Below are positions 35,301 to 42,369 of a stretch of DNA of 64,000 bases, one piece after another. The translations under genes and the position numbers were made by a program. The stretch covers positions 1-64,000 of the forward strand of contig MWTC01000015.1 of the NCBI GenBank assembly GCA_002066995.1, in the 5' to 3' direction. The stretch comes from Sphingobacteriales bacterium UTBCD1 (GTDB taxonomy: Bacteria > Bacteroidota > Bacteroidia > Chitinophagales > Chitinophagaceae). The notes beneath the pieces were generated by a model. The model was given only the letters and a program-made list of their open reading frames with translations. It searched no databases and was not told the DNA's origin. Numbering within the stretch: the stretch's first letter is position 1; the number at the start of each line of letters is the position of its first letter.

Positions 35301-35749
35301 GCTCCACGGACGGAATAAACTTTATCACTATCGGAATTGTGAAAGGCGCCGGTACAGCCAGCGGCCTGCATAGTTATCAGTACACAGATAACAATCCTGT
35401 TTCAGGAGCTAATTATTACCGGTTGATACAGGAAGATATAGACGGCCGGCCAACAGTATCCGGAACGATCAGGATAAACTTCTCGGCCAATGAAATGGCC
35501 AGCCTGCGGGTGTATCCTAACCCGGTAAGCAGAAACGGACAGGTAACCCTTGCTCTTGCAAATGCTGCAGGAGTTTACAATGTAACTGTTTTCAGCGTTA
35601 CAGGAAATGTTGTGTTGAAAGCTCAGGGTTCATTAGAAAGTATCAACAGGTCTGTCAATGATCAATTGGGTAAATTAAATTCAGGTATTTACATGCTTCA
35701 ATTAAGCAATGGAATGAAGAGCTACCAGTCGAAGCTGATTAAATATTGA
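32390..35749 (+). CDS. T9SS-secreted endonuclease/exonuclease/phosphatase-family protein
   Basis: 1119-residue multidomain secreted protein. The signal peptide is about 1-24. Beta-rich N-terminal modules follow (about 25-350), including a repeat-like FAPSTASAYNGTI stretch, then a jelly-roll region of the choice-of-anchor type (about 355-510, with DWLISPKLDLSNY). The EEP domain spans about 640-935: Glu in AGFEEM (near 673), VIHAKAG (near 797), ILGDYND (near 833) and ASDHLPVY (near 920), the metal and catalytic motifs of DNase I-like hydrolases. A T9SS type A domain ends the protein (YPNP near 1041 to KLIKY). The likely substrate is extracellular nucleic acid or a phosphoester. It has its own promoter and terminator. 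Confidence 0.9.
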   Translation: MRKLYSFVLLLLVLLCQCIFVSAQVTLTTSPYTENFNGIGSGLPAGFGIYTGATTSALGSPATLTTAATAWSNSTGAFKNFASATAGSSASSAQQSSATDRALGVRQTGSFGDPGAAFVFQVTNTLGRSDFKLSFDLQSLDAASPRTTTWKVQYGIGASPSVFTDAGSITGTLTAGGSSFTNNSISVNFGTALDEQNDIVTIRIVTLSATTGSGSRASSAIDNFSLSWTDVNPNAPKLTLTDASANTITAINFPLTAMNSSSVQSYILDGSNLAGNAEISVTGTGFSVSDDNINFNTSLSIPPSSGTVNKTIYVKFAPSTASAYNGTIAHTSSGAAEKDLSLSGLAFDPSNISFDFNTCSNGGAPGSGFIQYSVTGAQIWSCTSFGRNNSNGVNINGYANSTANDNEDWLISPKLDLSNYANFPILSFWSRGEFNGPSLTLWASVDYDGSGNPDNFTWTQLNANFPPLNNTWTQSTGIDLTIYKNTPVYIAFKYVSGTDAGAARWTVDDMAITNSTQIFSATPSMLYFGEQSAGTQSAGKSVLVHSVGYGDVTVNAPANYSVSSDNSSFSSSIIIPEASAQSGATIYVRFAPASKQLIIADTVIFTNGTDLNVKAVVVSGSSYPKSETLDAACYNLSFFGSSGSSAIVRTPQQITDQINNIATVFQHLNIDVAGFEEMSSESSLSSMVSQLNSISGQNYSTVVSDRYSYYFQAPDPNYPPQKIGFLYNTATMALSATEPPRAMFRDLYNDILNNNVTLTNYPGGNSSSFWASGRLPYMATFTTNINGVNKKIRVIVIHAKAGADQASYDRRKYDAQVLKDSIDAYYLNDNVIILGDYNDRFVSSITNGQQSSYQAFISDNTHYMPLTYQLDLAGQTSFPGDNGMIDQIMITQPLFPTYLNGSTQIEPANTYISPYNKVVASDHLPVYSRFDIQQVLPVTLVNFSGKAVENSVLLTWTTAAEFNNDRFLVQRSTDGINFITIGIVKGAGTASGLHSYQYTDNNPVSGANYYRLIQEDIDGRPTVSGTIRINFSANEMASLRVYPNPVSRNGQVTLALANAAGVYNVTVFSVTGNVVLKAQGSLESINRSVNDQLGKLNSGIYMLQLSNGMKSYQSKLIKY

Positions 35750-35768
35750 TAGCATTGCGGCTGATTGA

Positions 35769-35805
35769 AAACAGGCTGCCGGAACATTGAAACGGCAGCC
35801 TGTTT
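35769..35805 (+). terminator. Intrinsic terminator of the EEP nuclease gene
   Basis: Perfect 13-bp stem AAACAGGCTGCCG / CGGCAGCCTGTTT with an 11-base loop, followed by GTTTTC. It begins 20 bases after the stop codon. Confidence 0.9.
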
Positions 35806-35835
35806 GTTTTCAGCACATCCTGCTGCCATTCTTTT

Positions 35836-35940
35836 TTATTTTCCGGAGGAGTTGTTGGTTAAAACATCTTTGGCTTTGATCCCTTTTATCAGCAACTGAA
35901 GTAATGATAGATTTTGCTTTGGTTGTTTCTGTATCTGCAT
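35836..35940 (-). CDS. Possible 34-residue small ORF
   Basis: An ATG-started frame of 34 codons, with a regular helical middle (LSLLQLLIKGIKAKDVL) and a basic, polar start. The amino-acid pattern is unusually protein-like for intergenic DNA, but length and composition alone cannot prove translation. It may be a gene remnant. No signal peptide and no recognised family. Confidence 0.2.
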   Translation of the reverse strand: MQIQKQPKQNLSLLQLLIKGIKAKDVLTNNSSGK

Positions 35941-36005
35941 CTGACATGTTATGGAAGTTTTTGCAGAACGGAAGATACTGCTAAGAGCATTTGCATTTGG
36001 ATAAG

Positions 36006-36060
36006 CGGATCATATTACTATAAGCAATTAAATAAATTTTCGAAAGTGCGAGTTTAGAAG
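36006..36060. repeat. Degenerate dispersed repeat, copy 2
   Basis: Shares ordered blocks with 31888-31941 (ATCATATT, ATAAGC, GAAA-TG-AGTTT-GAAG). It lies just beyond the 3' end of porT. Confidence 0.4.
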
Positions 36061-36102
36061 AGCATAGGATTTGAACACATAGATAAGTTCTAAAGCGGAA
36101 TG

Positions 36103-36852
36103 CTATCCTTCAATATGAATGCAGAAAGCGATCATTCGTGACTGAATGCGGTCCAGTACGCTGGAGTAGATCAGGTTCGGGTCCCGGCTGTGAATATTTT
36201 TTAGGCCATTACTGATCTTTATTTCGGGTGAGAGAATGAAACTCGGGAAGAAGAAATTAAAGCCGAGGCCTAATTCAAATCCGTAATCATATTTACCGAT
36301 TTTTACCAGGTCTTCCGATTTTTTTGCACGGGCATTGCTGGCAAGATCAATATCACCCTTGATACCGGTGAACACATATACCCGGAAATTATCAATGCGA
36401 TCAGACTGCAATTTTACCTGCAAGGGGAATGAAACGATAACTGATTCGATTTTTTTAGTTGTGCTGGTCTCGCCTTCAAAATTCGGGAATTTCAGTTTAT
36501 ACAAAAGATCCCGCTCCATGAAAATAAGTTGTGGATTGAAGCGTAATTGGAAACGGTCCGTCACTCGTGCAGTTGCGGACAAACCGAGTGAGAAGCCGGA
36601 TGAATTAACCGGTTCTGCTGTATATACGCTGTCATCCTGTAAAAAACGGGAATTCAAATCAACCTGGAAACGGGAAAGGTTGGCGCCTAAACTGATACCG
36701 AAATAAAAAGGTTTATTGTCATGATCCCAGAGATTCAGGTCAGTGATATTTTTTCTTTGTGCTGTTGATGTGTGGGAAAGAAAGAGTATCCCGAAAAGTA
36801 AAAACGTTCCGCTTTTAATTACAATGTTTTTCGTCCTGTGTAGATGCAACAT
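36103..36852 (-). CDS. porT: PorT-like outer-membrane barrel protein of the type IX secretion system
   Basis: 249-residue protein resembling PorT, an outer-membrane-associated component required for T9SS function. A signal-type hydrophobic stretch (about 15-31, FLLFGILFLSHTSTA) precedes the 'fish-hook' start NLWDHDNKPFYFGISLGAN; the body alternates as an eight-stranded barrel and ends MIAFCIHIEG. In many Bacteroidota porT lies beside ubiE, as here. The predicted start overlaps the ubiE 3' end by 34 bases. No later in-frame ATG precedes the signal sequence, so the overlap is likely real. The three T9SS cargo genes in this window would depend on this system, whose other components are elsewhere. 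Confidence 0.8.
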   Translation of the reverse strand: MLHLHRTKNIVIKSGTFLLFGILFLSHTSTAQRKNITDLNLWDHDNKPFYFGISLGANLSRFQVDLNSRFLQDDSVYTAEPVNSSGFSLGLSATARVTDRFQLRFNPQLIFMERDLLYKLKFPNFEGETSTTKKIESVIVSFPLQVKLQSDRIDNFRVYVFTGIKGDIDLASNARAKKSEDLVKIGKYDYGFELGLGFNFFFPSFILSPEIKISNGLKNIHSRDPNLIYSSVLDRIQSRMIAFCIHIEG

Positions 36853-37568
36853 ATTCCTAAGCTTAGGGATTTGAAACCGGTATCTGTAAATCCCGCTTTA
36901 TTTAAAAGGTCAACGAAATGGAGACGGTCAGGAAATGAATTTGCCGATTCGAACAAGTATTGGTAGGCTTCTTTATTTTGCCGGAACCACCTGGCCATAC
37001 CCGGGGCTACCATACTCATGTACCAGTTATAAATTTTTCTTACAGCTTTACTTTTTGGCTTTGAAAATTCAAGAATGACCAGTCTGCCGCCCGGTTTCAG
37101 AACCCGGAACATTTCCGAAAGACCTTTTTCCAGGTTTTCAAAGTTCCGGACGCCGAAAGCCGCTATCACCGCATCAAACGAATTTTCGGGAAAATTTATT
37201 GCCTCTGAATCACTGATTTGCAATTCAATTATGTTTTCAAGCCCTTCTTTTTCAACTTTTTTCTTACCTATTTCCAACATTTGGGCAGAAATATCAATTC
37301 CTACTATCTTTTCAGGTTTTAAAATGTGGCAGGTGAGCAGTGCCATATCCGCTGTGCCGGTGGCTACGTCCAGGATAATTTTTGGATCGTCCATTATAAG
37401 CCTTTTAATCGCCTTCTTTCTCCAGGTTTTGTCAATGCCCGCTGACAGGAAATGATTCATAAAATCATACCTGCCGGCGATGCGGTCAAACATATCCGAT
37501 ACCTGTTTCTTTTTAGCCAGGTTCGACGTTTTGAAAGGTACAATATGATCGTGAGGCAGTGGATCCAT
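36819..37568 (-). CDS. ubiE: Demethylmenaquinone methyltransferase UbiE/MenG
   Basis: 249-residue class I SAM-dependent methyltransferase that makes menaquinone from demethylmenaquinone, the last step of the respiratory quinone pathway. The sequence shows SDMFDRIAGRYDFMNHFLSA, the SAM-binding motif I ILDVATGTADMALL, the acidic GIDISAQMLEIG, FDAVIAAFGVRNFENLEKGL (UbiE signature region), and GGRLVILEFSKP. Its length is as expected for the family. It overlaps porT, which suggests translational coupling. Confidence 0.95.
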   Translation of the reverse strand: MDPLPHDHIVPFKTSNLAKKKQVSDMFDRIAGRYDFMNHFLSAGIDKTWRKKAIKRLIMDDPKIILDVATGTADMALLTCHILKPEKIVGIDISAQMLEIGKKKVEKEGLENIIELQISDSEAINFPENSFDAVIAAFGVRNFENLEKGLSEMFRVLKPGGRLVILEFSKPKSKAVRKIYNWYMSMVAPGMARWFRQNKEAYQYLFESANSFPDRLHFVDLLNKAGFTDTGFKSLSLGICCIYTGRKTL

Positions 37569-37776
37569 TTTGGAAAAGCAAAGATACGGATGCCTTGCCG
37601 GACAGGTAGCAAACTGTAATCACTCAATTGTATTTTAATATTAAGAAGTAATAAAAAGAATGAAAAAAAGTAATCTTCATAGCCTTATAGCTTTTTTGAT
37701 TATATTCTGATTGGTTCAAAATGATGACTGATCAGGATTCTGCTTTGTTTATTATCGTTAACCGTATCTTTATTTT

Positions 37777-38421
37777 ATGGAAATAAGATCTGCGGCTTAC
37801 ATGATCAGCAATGTTGATTATAAAAACTGTCCCAAAGCTGATCGGCCGGAATATGCTTTCATTGGCCGGAGTAATGTAGGCAAATCCTCCCTGATCAATA
37901 TGCTTTGTAATTCCAGGCACCTGGCTAAGATATCTTCCACTCCTGGAAAAACACAACTGATCAATCATTTTGAGATCATTTCCTCTGAGAAAAATGACAG
38001 GCACAAAGAGCTCAAATGGTATCTTGTTGATCTTCCCGGATATGGTTATGCATCTGTTTCGCAGAAAGAAAGGAAACAATGGTCGTCCATGATCGAAGCA
38101 TATATACGAAAACGGAAAAATCTTGTTTGCCTGTTTGTGCTGGTGGACAGCCGGCACGAACCTCAGCCCATAGATATCGGGTTCATCAACAAATTGGGGG
38201 AGTGGAAAATATTTTTTGTTGTGGTGTTTACAAAGACGGATAAAAACAAACCGGGAGTCCCTGAGAAAAACATAGCATCGTTTCTTCAGGCTTTGGCAAC
38301 AACATGGGAAGATCCTCCTCCGTTTTTTATTACTTCTTCTGAAAAAAGGGCAGGCAGGAAAGAATTGCTGGATCTGATCGGTGAACTGAACCGGAAATTT
38401 TTTCAACATACATTAAAATAG
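37777..38421 (+). CDS. engB: Ribosome biogenesis GTPase YihA/EngB
   Basis: 214-residue circular-order GTPase needed for 50S subunit assembly. G1 is GRSNVGKSSLIN (about 29-40), G2 is around STPGKTQ, G3 is DLPGYGYA, G4 is FTKTDK and G5 near TSSEK. It is slightly longer at the C-terminus than E. coli YihA, which is usual in Bacteroidota. It is divergent from ubiE and starts a short plus-strand group with the 65-residue gene. Confidence 0.95.
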   Translation: MEIRSAAYMISNVDYKNCPKADRPEYAFIGRSNVGKSSLINMLCNSRHLAKISSTPGKTQLINHFEIISSEKNDRHKELKWYLVDLPGYGYASVSQKERKQWSSMIEAYIRKRKNLVCLFVLVDSRHEPQPIDIGFINKLGEWKIFFVVVFTKTDKNKPGVPEKNIASFLQALATTWEDPPPFFITSSEKRAGRKELLDLIGELNRKFFQHTLK

Positions 38422-38485
38422 CCGGGCCAGTTCTTTTTTTCATTTAAAATTATTGAATTAAATTGCGCCCATTATCAGGCCACCA

Positions 38486-38683
38486 ATGAGAAAATATTTA
38501 TCTGACAGGAATCTGGTTATCATTTTATTCGTATTGGTACTTATCACATTTTCTTTTGCTCATGAGGACAGCAAAGCACTTCAGGAATTTTCTACAAAAG
38601 GAAGTGTATCGGCAGACAATGGTCTGAATGTGCCTGTAAAAATCGTAAGGTTATCTCCGGCAATTGATCCAGGAAAAAAGTAA
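38486..38683 (+). CDS. Small single-span membrane or exported protein
   Basis: Unrecognised 65-residue protein with a hydrophobic helix (about residues 10-25, LVIILFVLVLITFSFA) near the N-terminus and a polar tail. The Ala-His after the helix could be a signal-peptidase site, giving a 39-residue secreted peptide; or the helix stays as an anchor. It lies 64 bases after engB. Translation is plausible but there is no strong ribosome site. Confidence 0.45.
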   Translation: MRKYLSDRNLVIILFVLVLITFSFAHEDSKALQEFSTKGSVSADNGLNVPVKIVRLSPAIDPGKK

Positions 38684-38920
38684 CGGGTTTGTTTTGCATT
38701 GAAGAGCTGTATTGTCTTTTCAACTTTTAAGTCATTTTTGTTCTGATCTGTTTGGCCGTTTTTTTGGCAAAGAGAAACCCATGATATATATAAATGAGCG
38801 GGAAAGTTTTTCAGGAAATAGGAATGGTAAAAAATGATAAAGTGAAAGATTTTCACTCCGGCCATCTTGTATGAATTTTTCCTGATGGCAGGATTGCCGG
38901 TTTTAAATTACGGCCAAAGT

Positions 38921-39394
38921 TTAATTTACGAACTTATCGGCACAACAACTGCTGGCAAAGGCTTCGGGTTTTGCTTTGAAAGCAAAGCCCATTCCGAGGA
39001 TATACCCCATTGCTTCTTTTAGTGCATTATTGCTCTTAAAATGCGGATTGGTATTGATGTCAGCATGAACTTCCATGTCCACATCATACCTGGTAAACAG
39101 GTGGCAGAGATCGTAAGCGATTTCAATACTTTTTGCCACTTCCATCAGCATCCTTTCTTTGATGGTGAACTGTTGCCGGGTTTTTTCATTATGAATGAAC
39201 ATAAAACCTCCGCGTCCTTCCCTCAGAAAAACGATAACAGTGGCAAATTCAGTTTCCTGTCCTTTTACCTGTGAATCGGTGCCGATGCACACTTTGAGGC
39301 GATAGCCCATTTCTGTTTCCCTCCTGATGGCATGCTCCACTTCCTGGATTAAGGGGATTTCAATCGGGTCGCCATTAAATTTTCGCCAGTGCAT
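38921..39394 (-). CDS. Ribonuclease H-like YkuK-family protein
   Basis: 157-residue protein of the YkuK/DUF458 family, an RNase H-like fold of unknown activity. It shows an N-terminal VEHAIRRETEMGYRLKVCIGTDSQV, where the Asp after Thr resembles the first acidic site of RNase H folds. EVAKSIEIAYDL, MEVHADINTNPHFKSNN (second acidic segment) and YILGMGFAFKAKP follow. No signal peptide. A terminator hairpin belonging to the upstream metallopeptidase gene precedes it, so it has its own promoter. Confidence 0.8.
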   Translation of the reverse strand: MHWRKFNGDPIEIPLIQEVEHAIRRETEMGYRLKVCIGTDSQVKGQETEFATVIVFLREGRGGFMFIHNEKTRQQFTIKERMLMEVAKSIEIAYDLCHLFTRYDVDMEVHADINTNPHFKSNNALKEAMGYILGMGFAFKAKPEAFASSCCADKFVN

Positions 39395-39403
39395 ATATTA
39401 AAA

Positions 39404-39432
39404 AAGGTTTTTCGAAATTATCGAAAAACCTT
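39404..39432 (-). terminator. Intrinsic terminator of the metallopeptidase gene
   Basis: Perfect 12-bp stem AAGGTTTTTCGA / TCGAAAAACCTT with a five-base loop; on the minus strand it is followed by TTTTAATA. It lies 53 bases past the stop at 39485. Confidence 0.85.
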
Positions 39433-39484
39433 CTATCTGCAAAAGGGTGCGGATTAAACTTCTGTTATTGCAACAGAGAAAAGC

Positions 39485-41083
39485 CTATTGAATCATCAGT
39501 TTATCGGTCCATTGGTGAACCTCATCAGCAAAACGGATCATGTACATTCCGCTTCTGAGGTTGTGCGAATTGATGGTATTGGTGCCATTGGTAAGCGATC
39601 CTTTGCCGGTCGTTTTTCCGTTGAGATCAAAAATCATGTAGGAAAAGTTTCCCGGGCTGTTTACGGTGATGATGTTCGTGGTAATAAGATTGCTTGCCAG
39701 CTTTGGCCTTTGTGTTATTGAATTTTGTTTGAGCGACACTATGTTGGAATAGTATTGGCGGCCATTATCGAAAGTTACATTCAGCCTGTATTGGATAATT
39801 CCGTCTGAAGTTGGAGTGTAACTGTAATTTCTTGCTTCATTATCAGGATGTGCCAGTTTCGAAAAATGAGTTCCATCAGTGGATATCTCCAGTATTTGAG
39901 AAACAACATTTTCATCAGCATCTATAAGCCAGTTGAACTCATGCCTGTCTTTATTGATAAAGCCTTTCAGTTCGAGTGCTCTTAAAGGCAAGGTGGCATT
40001 GGCCGTGAATCCACCCTTTAAAGAATAGGAACCAAGACTGGCATAGTTCGGTGCATAGGCATTTCCTTTTCCTTCAACTTTTAAATAATAGGTTCCTGCA
40101 CTTAATGTAGTATCAATGGCGGAGCTGAGCAGCAATGCCGGGTTGTAAACATTAATTTGTTTTTGGGAAAAATCATACAATGTAACCTGCAGATCAAGGT
40201 TGGAGCCTGCATCGCCGGTTCCTACATTGTACGGAACGGCATCCAGGGTAAATCTGCCAAGTGAAGGAATAGCAAACTTGAACATATCCTGGTCGGTATT
40301 CTGCTCTATGACACCATTTATATTAAATTGGTTGCCTGAAAAAGCTGCTGAAAAGGAGCCTGTAAAACTGCTGCTGTAATCGTCAGTCCTGTATGAGAAA
40401 CCGTTATTGGAAGTAATGATATCGAGATCACTTTGATAATTGCTGCAGCCAAATGAATTTGGACCGTTGTTCCAGAGAGTGAAATTCCTGGAATACCCTA
40501 CACCCATAATCGGCGCCCATCCTATTTCTCCGGTGCCCTGCCCCGGATTGTAATCAGATGTTTTGATGCAGTTGGTATCATATAAAGATTGGTGAAAAAG
40601 ACCTAAAGAATGTCCTGCTTCATGAGCTGTTGCTTCTGCAATATTTTTGGAGTTATAATTTAATAGTGCAGTAAAAACAAAAGCAGGAGTATTGTCACCC
40701 CATGTGAATGAACCGACGAAAGAAACACCGCCGGCAGATCCGTACCATGAAGAAGAGACAGTGAGAATCACCCTGACTCTCTTATTGGCAGGTGCAGCCC
40801 AATATACTGTTGAATCGGTTGTGATATTAACATTGAAAGGACGATAATCTTCGGCTACCCGGTTGAAGACTTCAGTGATCTGCGTATTGTTTAACCCTGA
40901 TGCACCACAATAAATAGGACCGCTGCTATTCCAGCTTGTATTCTCAACAGTATGTCCGTCGAAGTCAAGAAAGATTACTGCGGAAGCAGACGGATAACTG
41001 TTGTAAATCGGAACCTGCGATTTTGCGATCATGGCGCCACATAGCGAGAACGCTATCATTGTGGAACGGATCAGTTTTTTCAT
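39485..41083 (-). CDS. T9SS-secreted zinc metallopeptidase (metzincin-like)
   Basis: 532-residue secreted protein. Signal peptide about 1-22. The catalytic domain starts AVIFLDFDGHTVENTSWNS and carries the extended zinc motif HEAGHSLGLFH (154-164), with a candidate Met-turn in WAPIMGVGY (Met193), as in metzincins. A region with YYLKVEGKGNA resembles a pre-peptidase C-terminal (PPC) domain (about 240-350). The protein ends in a T9SS type A domain (FDLNGKTTGKGSLTNGTN to DKLMIQ). No propeptide is evident. The 170-residue exported gene upstream is in the same direction, 80 bases away. Substrate unknown. Confidence 0.87.
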   Translation of the reverse strand: MKKLIRSTMIAFSLCGAMIAKSQVPIYNSYPSASAVIFLDFDGHTVENTSWNSSGPIYCGASGLNNTQITEVFNRVAEDYRPFNVNITTDSTVYWAAPANKRVRVILTVSSSWYGSAGGVSFVGSFTWGDNTPAFVFTALLNYNSKNIAEATAHEAGHSLGLFHQSLYDTNCIKTSDYNPGQGTGEIGWAPIMGVGYSRNFTLWNNGPNSFGCSNYQSDLDIITSNNGFSYRTDDYSSSFTGSFSAAFSGNQFNINGVIEQNTDQDMFKFAIPSLGRFTLDAVPYNVGTGDAGSNLDLQVTLYDFSQKQINVYNPALLLSSAIDTTLSAGTYYLKVEGKGNAYAPNYASLGSYSLKGGFTANATLPLRALELKGFINKDRHEFNWLIDADENVVSQILEISTDGTHFSKLAHPDNEARNYSYTPTSDGIIQYRLNVTFDNGRQYYSNIVSLKQNSITQRPKLASNLITTNIITVNSPGNFSYMIFDLNGKTTGKGSLTNGTNTINSHNLRSGMYMIRFADEVHQWTDKLMIQ

Positions 41084-41163
41084 AACAAGGCGGATTTTAA
41101 AAAGTTTTTCAATAGGCTATAGGGTACAGGATTAAAAACGGGCTCTCCGGCGATAATTAATAA

Positions 41164-41676
41164 TTACTCATTCACCAGCGCATAATAATCTTTCTTGATC
41201 AGCATTATTTTTCCATTTATGTTTTTCAAATCGAACAGGTCACCGCTCTTAAAGTTGATGATCCTCCCGGTGTACCGGATAGATCCGTCCGGATCAGTAA
41301 TTTTTGAAATTGTGAAATTTGAACCCGCATAATCACTTAACTTCAGGATCATGCTGCTTAAACTGCCGGAGCCTGCTGACTTTGCTTGTGCATTCAATGG
41401 TGTGTTGTCGCTTTTTGAAACAACCTCACCCCGCAATTGAAATTCTGAAGCTGTATTTCGGTTAGAAAATTTTGGCGCTGCTTTTTGACCTTTTGATAAA
41501 TTGAACAAACCGGCAAGGGTGCCCTCATCTACCGAAATACTATCAGGTAAATTCTGAAAAGCCTTTGGTCTGTTGTAGTCCGGTTCATTCAGCGGAATTT
41601 TTTGTGCTTGACCGAAGGCTGAAAATGAAAACGCCAGAATACAGGAACTAAGCAGGGCAGTGATTGAGTTTTTCAT
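41164..41676 (-). CDS. Exported hypothetical protein upstream of the metallopeptidase
   Basis: Unrecognised 170-residue protein with a clear signal peptide (ALLSSCILAFSFSAFG, cleavage before QAQK). The mature part has a polar, Ser/Lys-rich start and a beta-rich C-terminal half (about 105-170, with YAGSNFTISKITDPDGSIRY and RSGDLFDL-like strands). It is transcribed toward the metallopeptidase and likely shares its operon, so a role as partner or inhibitor of the peptidase is possible but not shown. Confidence 0.7.
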   Translation of the reverse strand: MKNSITALLSSCILAFSFSAFGQAQKIPLNEPDYNRPKAFQNLPDSISVDEGTLAGLFNLSKGQKAAPKFSNRNTASEFQLRGEVVSKSDNTPLNAQAKSAGSGSLSSMILKLSDYAGSNFTISKITDPDGSIRYTGRIINFKSGDLFDLKNINGKIMLIKKDYYALVNE

Positions 41677-41884
41677 AAACAGATTTCATTTTAAATAGGG
41701 TTACGTAGCAGCTGATTTTATCTTCTGCAGTTTTCAGTGAGGGGTCGAAATACAAGATTTGTGAAATTTTTCAGTAAATGCAAACGGTGAAGAATAAATT
41801 CAAGGAAATCAGGGAGTAATACTTTGGGGTGATAGTAAACTAAATATTAAGCCGTTCGTATAACTCCGAATAATTAAGAGTAAA

Positions 41885-42253
41885 TCAATATTGGTTGGTG
41901 CTTAGCATTACTAAAGTGCAGGCATTTACCGGGTCAATGCCTTCCTTTTTTGCGAGATCATATAGCTCCGGGTTCTCGGCTCCGGGATTGAAAATAATTC
42001 TCCTTGGTTTCAGCGAAAGGATGTAATCATAATATTGCCCCTGGTGTGAAGGGTTAAGATAAAGAGTTACTGTATCAATATCTGAAATGGATATTTTGCT
42101 GTCGGAAACCGGTACATCGGAAACCAATGTTTTTGATCTGCCGATTGCAACAACCGGGTGGTCTTTTTCACGAAGACGGTGAATTGCGATATTGCTGTAT
42201 CGTGATGGGTTGTCTGAAGCTCCCAGGACAAGTGTTTTCTTTTTTTCCGGCAT
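41885..42253 (-). CDS. CoA-binding (Rossmann-fold) protein
   Basis: 122-residue stand-alone CoA-binding domain protein of the YccU type. The N-terminal strand and glycine-rich loop LVLGASDNPSRYSNIAIHRL are the nucleotide/CoA-binding site. VAIGRSKTLVSDVPVSDS, DTVTLYLNPSHQGQY and IIFNPGAENPELYD follow the family. It is cytosolic and its physiological role is not established in any member I can recall with confidence. Confidence 0.88.
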   Translation of the reverse strand: MPEKKKTLVLGASDNPSRYSNIAIHRLREKDHPVVAIGRSKTLVSDVPVSDSKISISDIDTVTLYLNPSHQGQYYDYILSLKPRRIIFNPGAENPELYDLAKKEGIDPVNACTLVMLSTNQY

Positions 42254-42369
42254 AGTGTAAAGCTACCGAAGAAATTCCTTTAAAGATAAAAGGGCTATCC
42301 TCTTTAATAATGTTGTAAAAGAAAACTTAAAGATTTTTATTTACTTCCGGAATGCAGGCAATGGTATGA

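Larger units (their letters stand above)
35750..36102. other. Intergenic region between the nuclease and porT genes
   Basis: Convergent gene ends with a strong terminator at 35769-35805, a possible 34-codon minus-strand ORF at 35836-35940, and the second copy of the degenerate repeat at 36006-36060. I see no other structure. Confidence 0.5.

Noticed and set aside
37741-37776. TTTG-N17-TATCTTTA promoter before engB
   Set aside because: One base off consensus with short spacing, and the predicted transcription start would fall at the ATG; not convincing.
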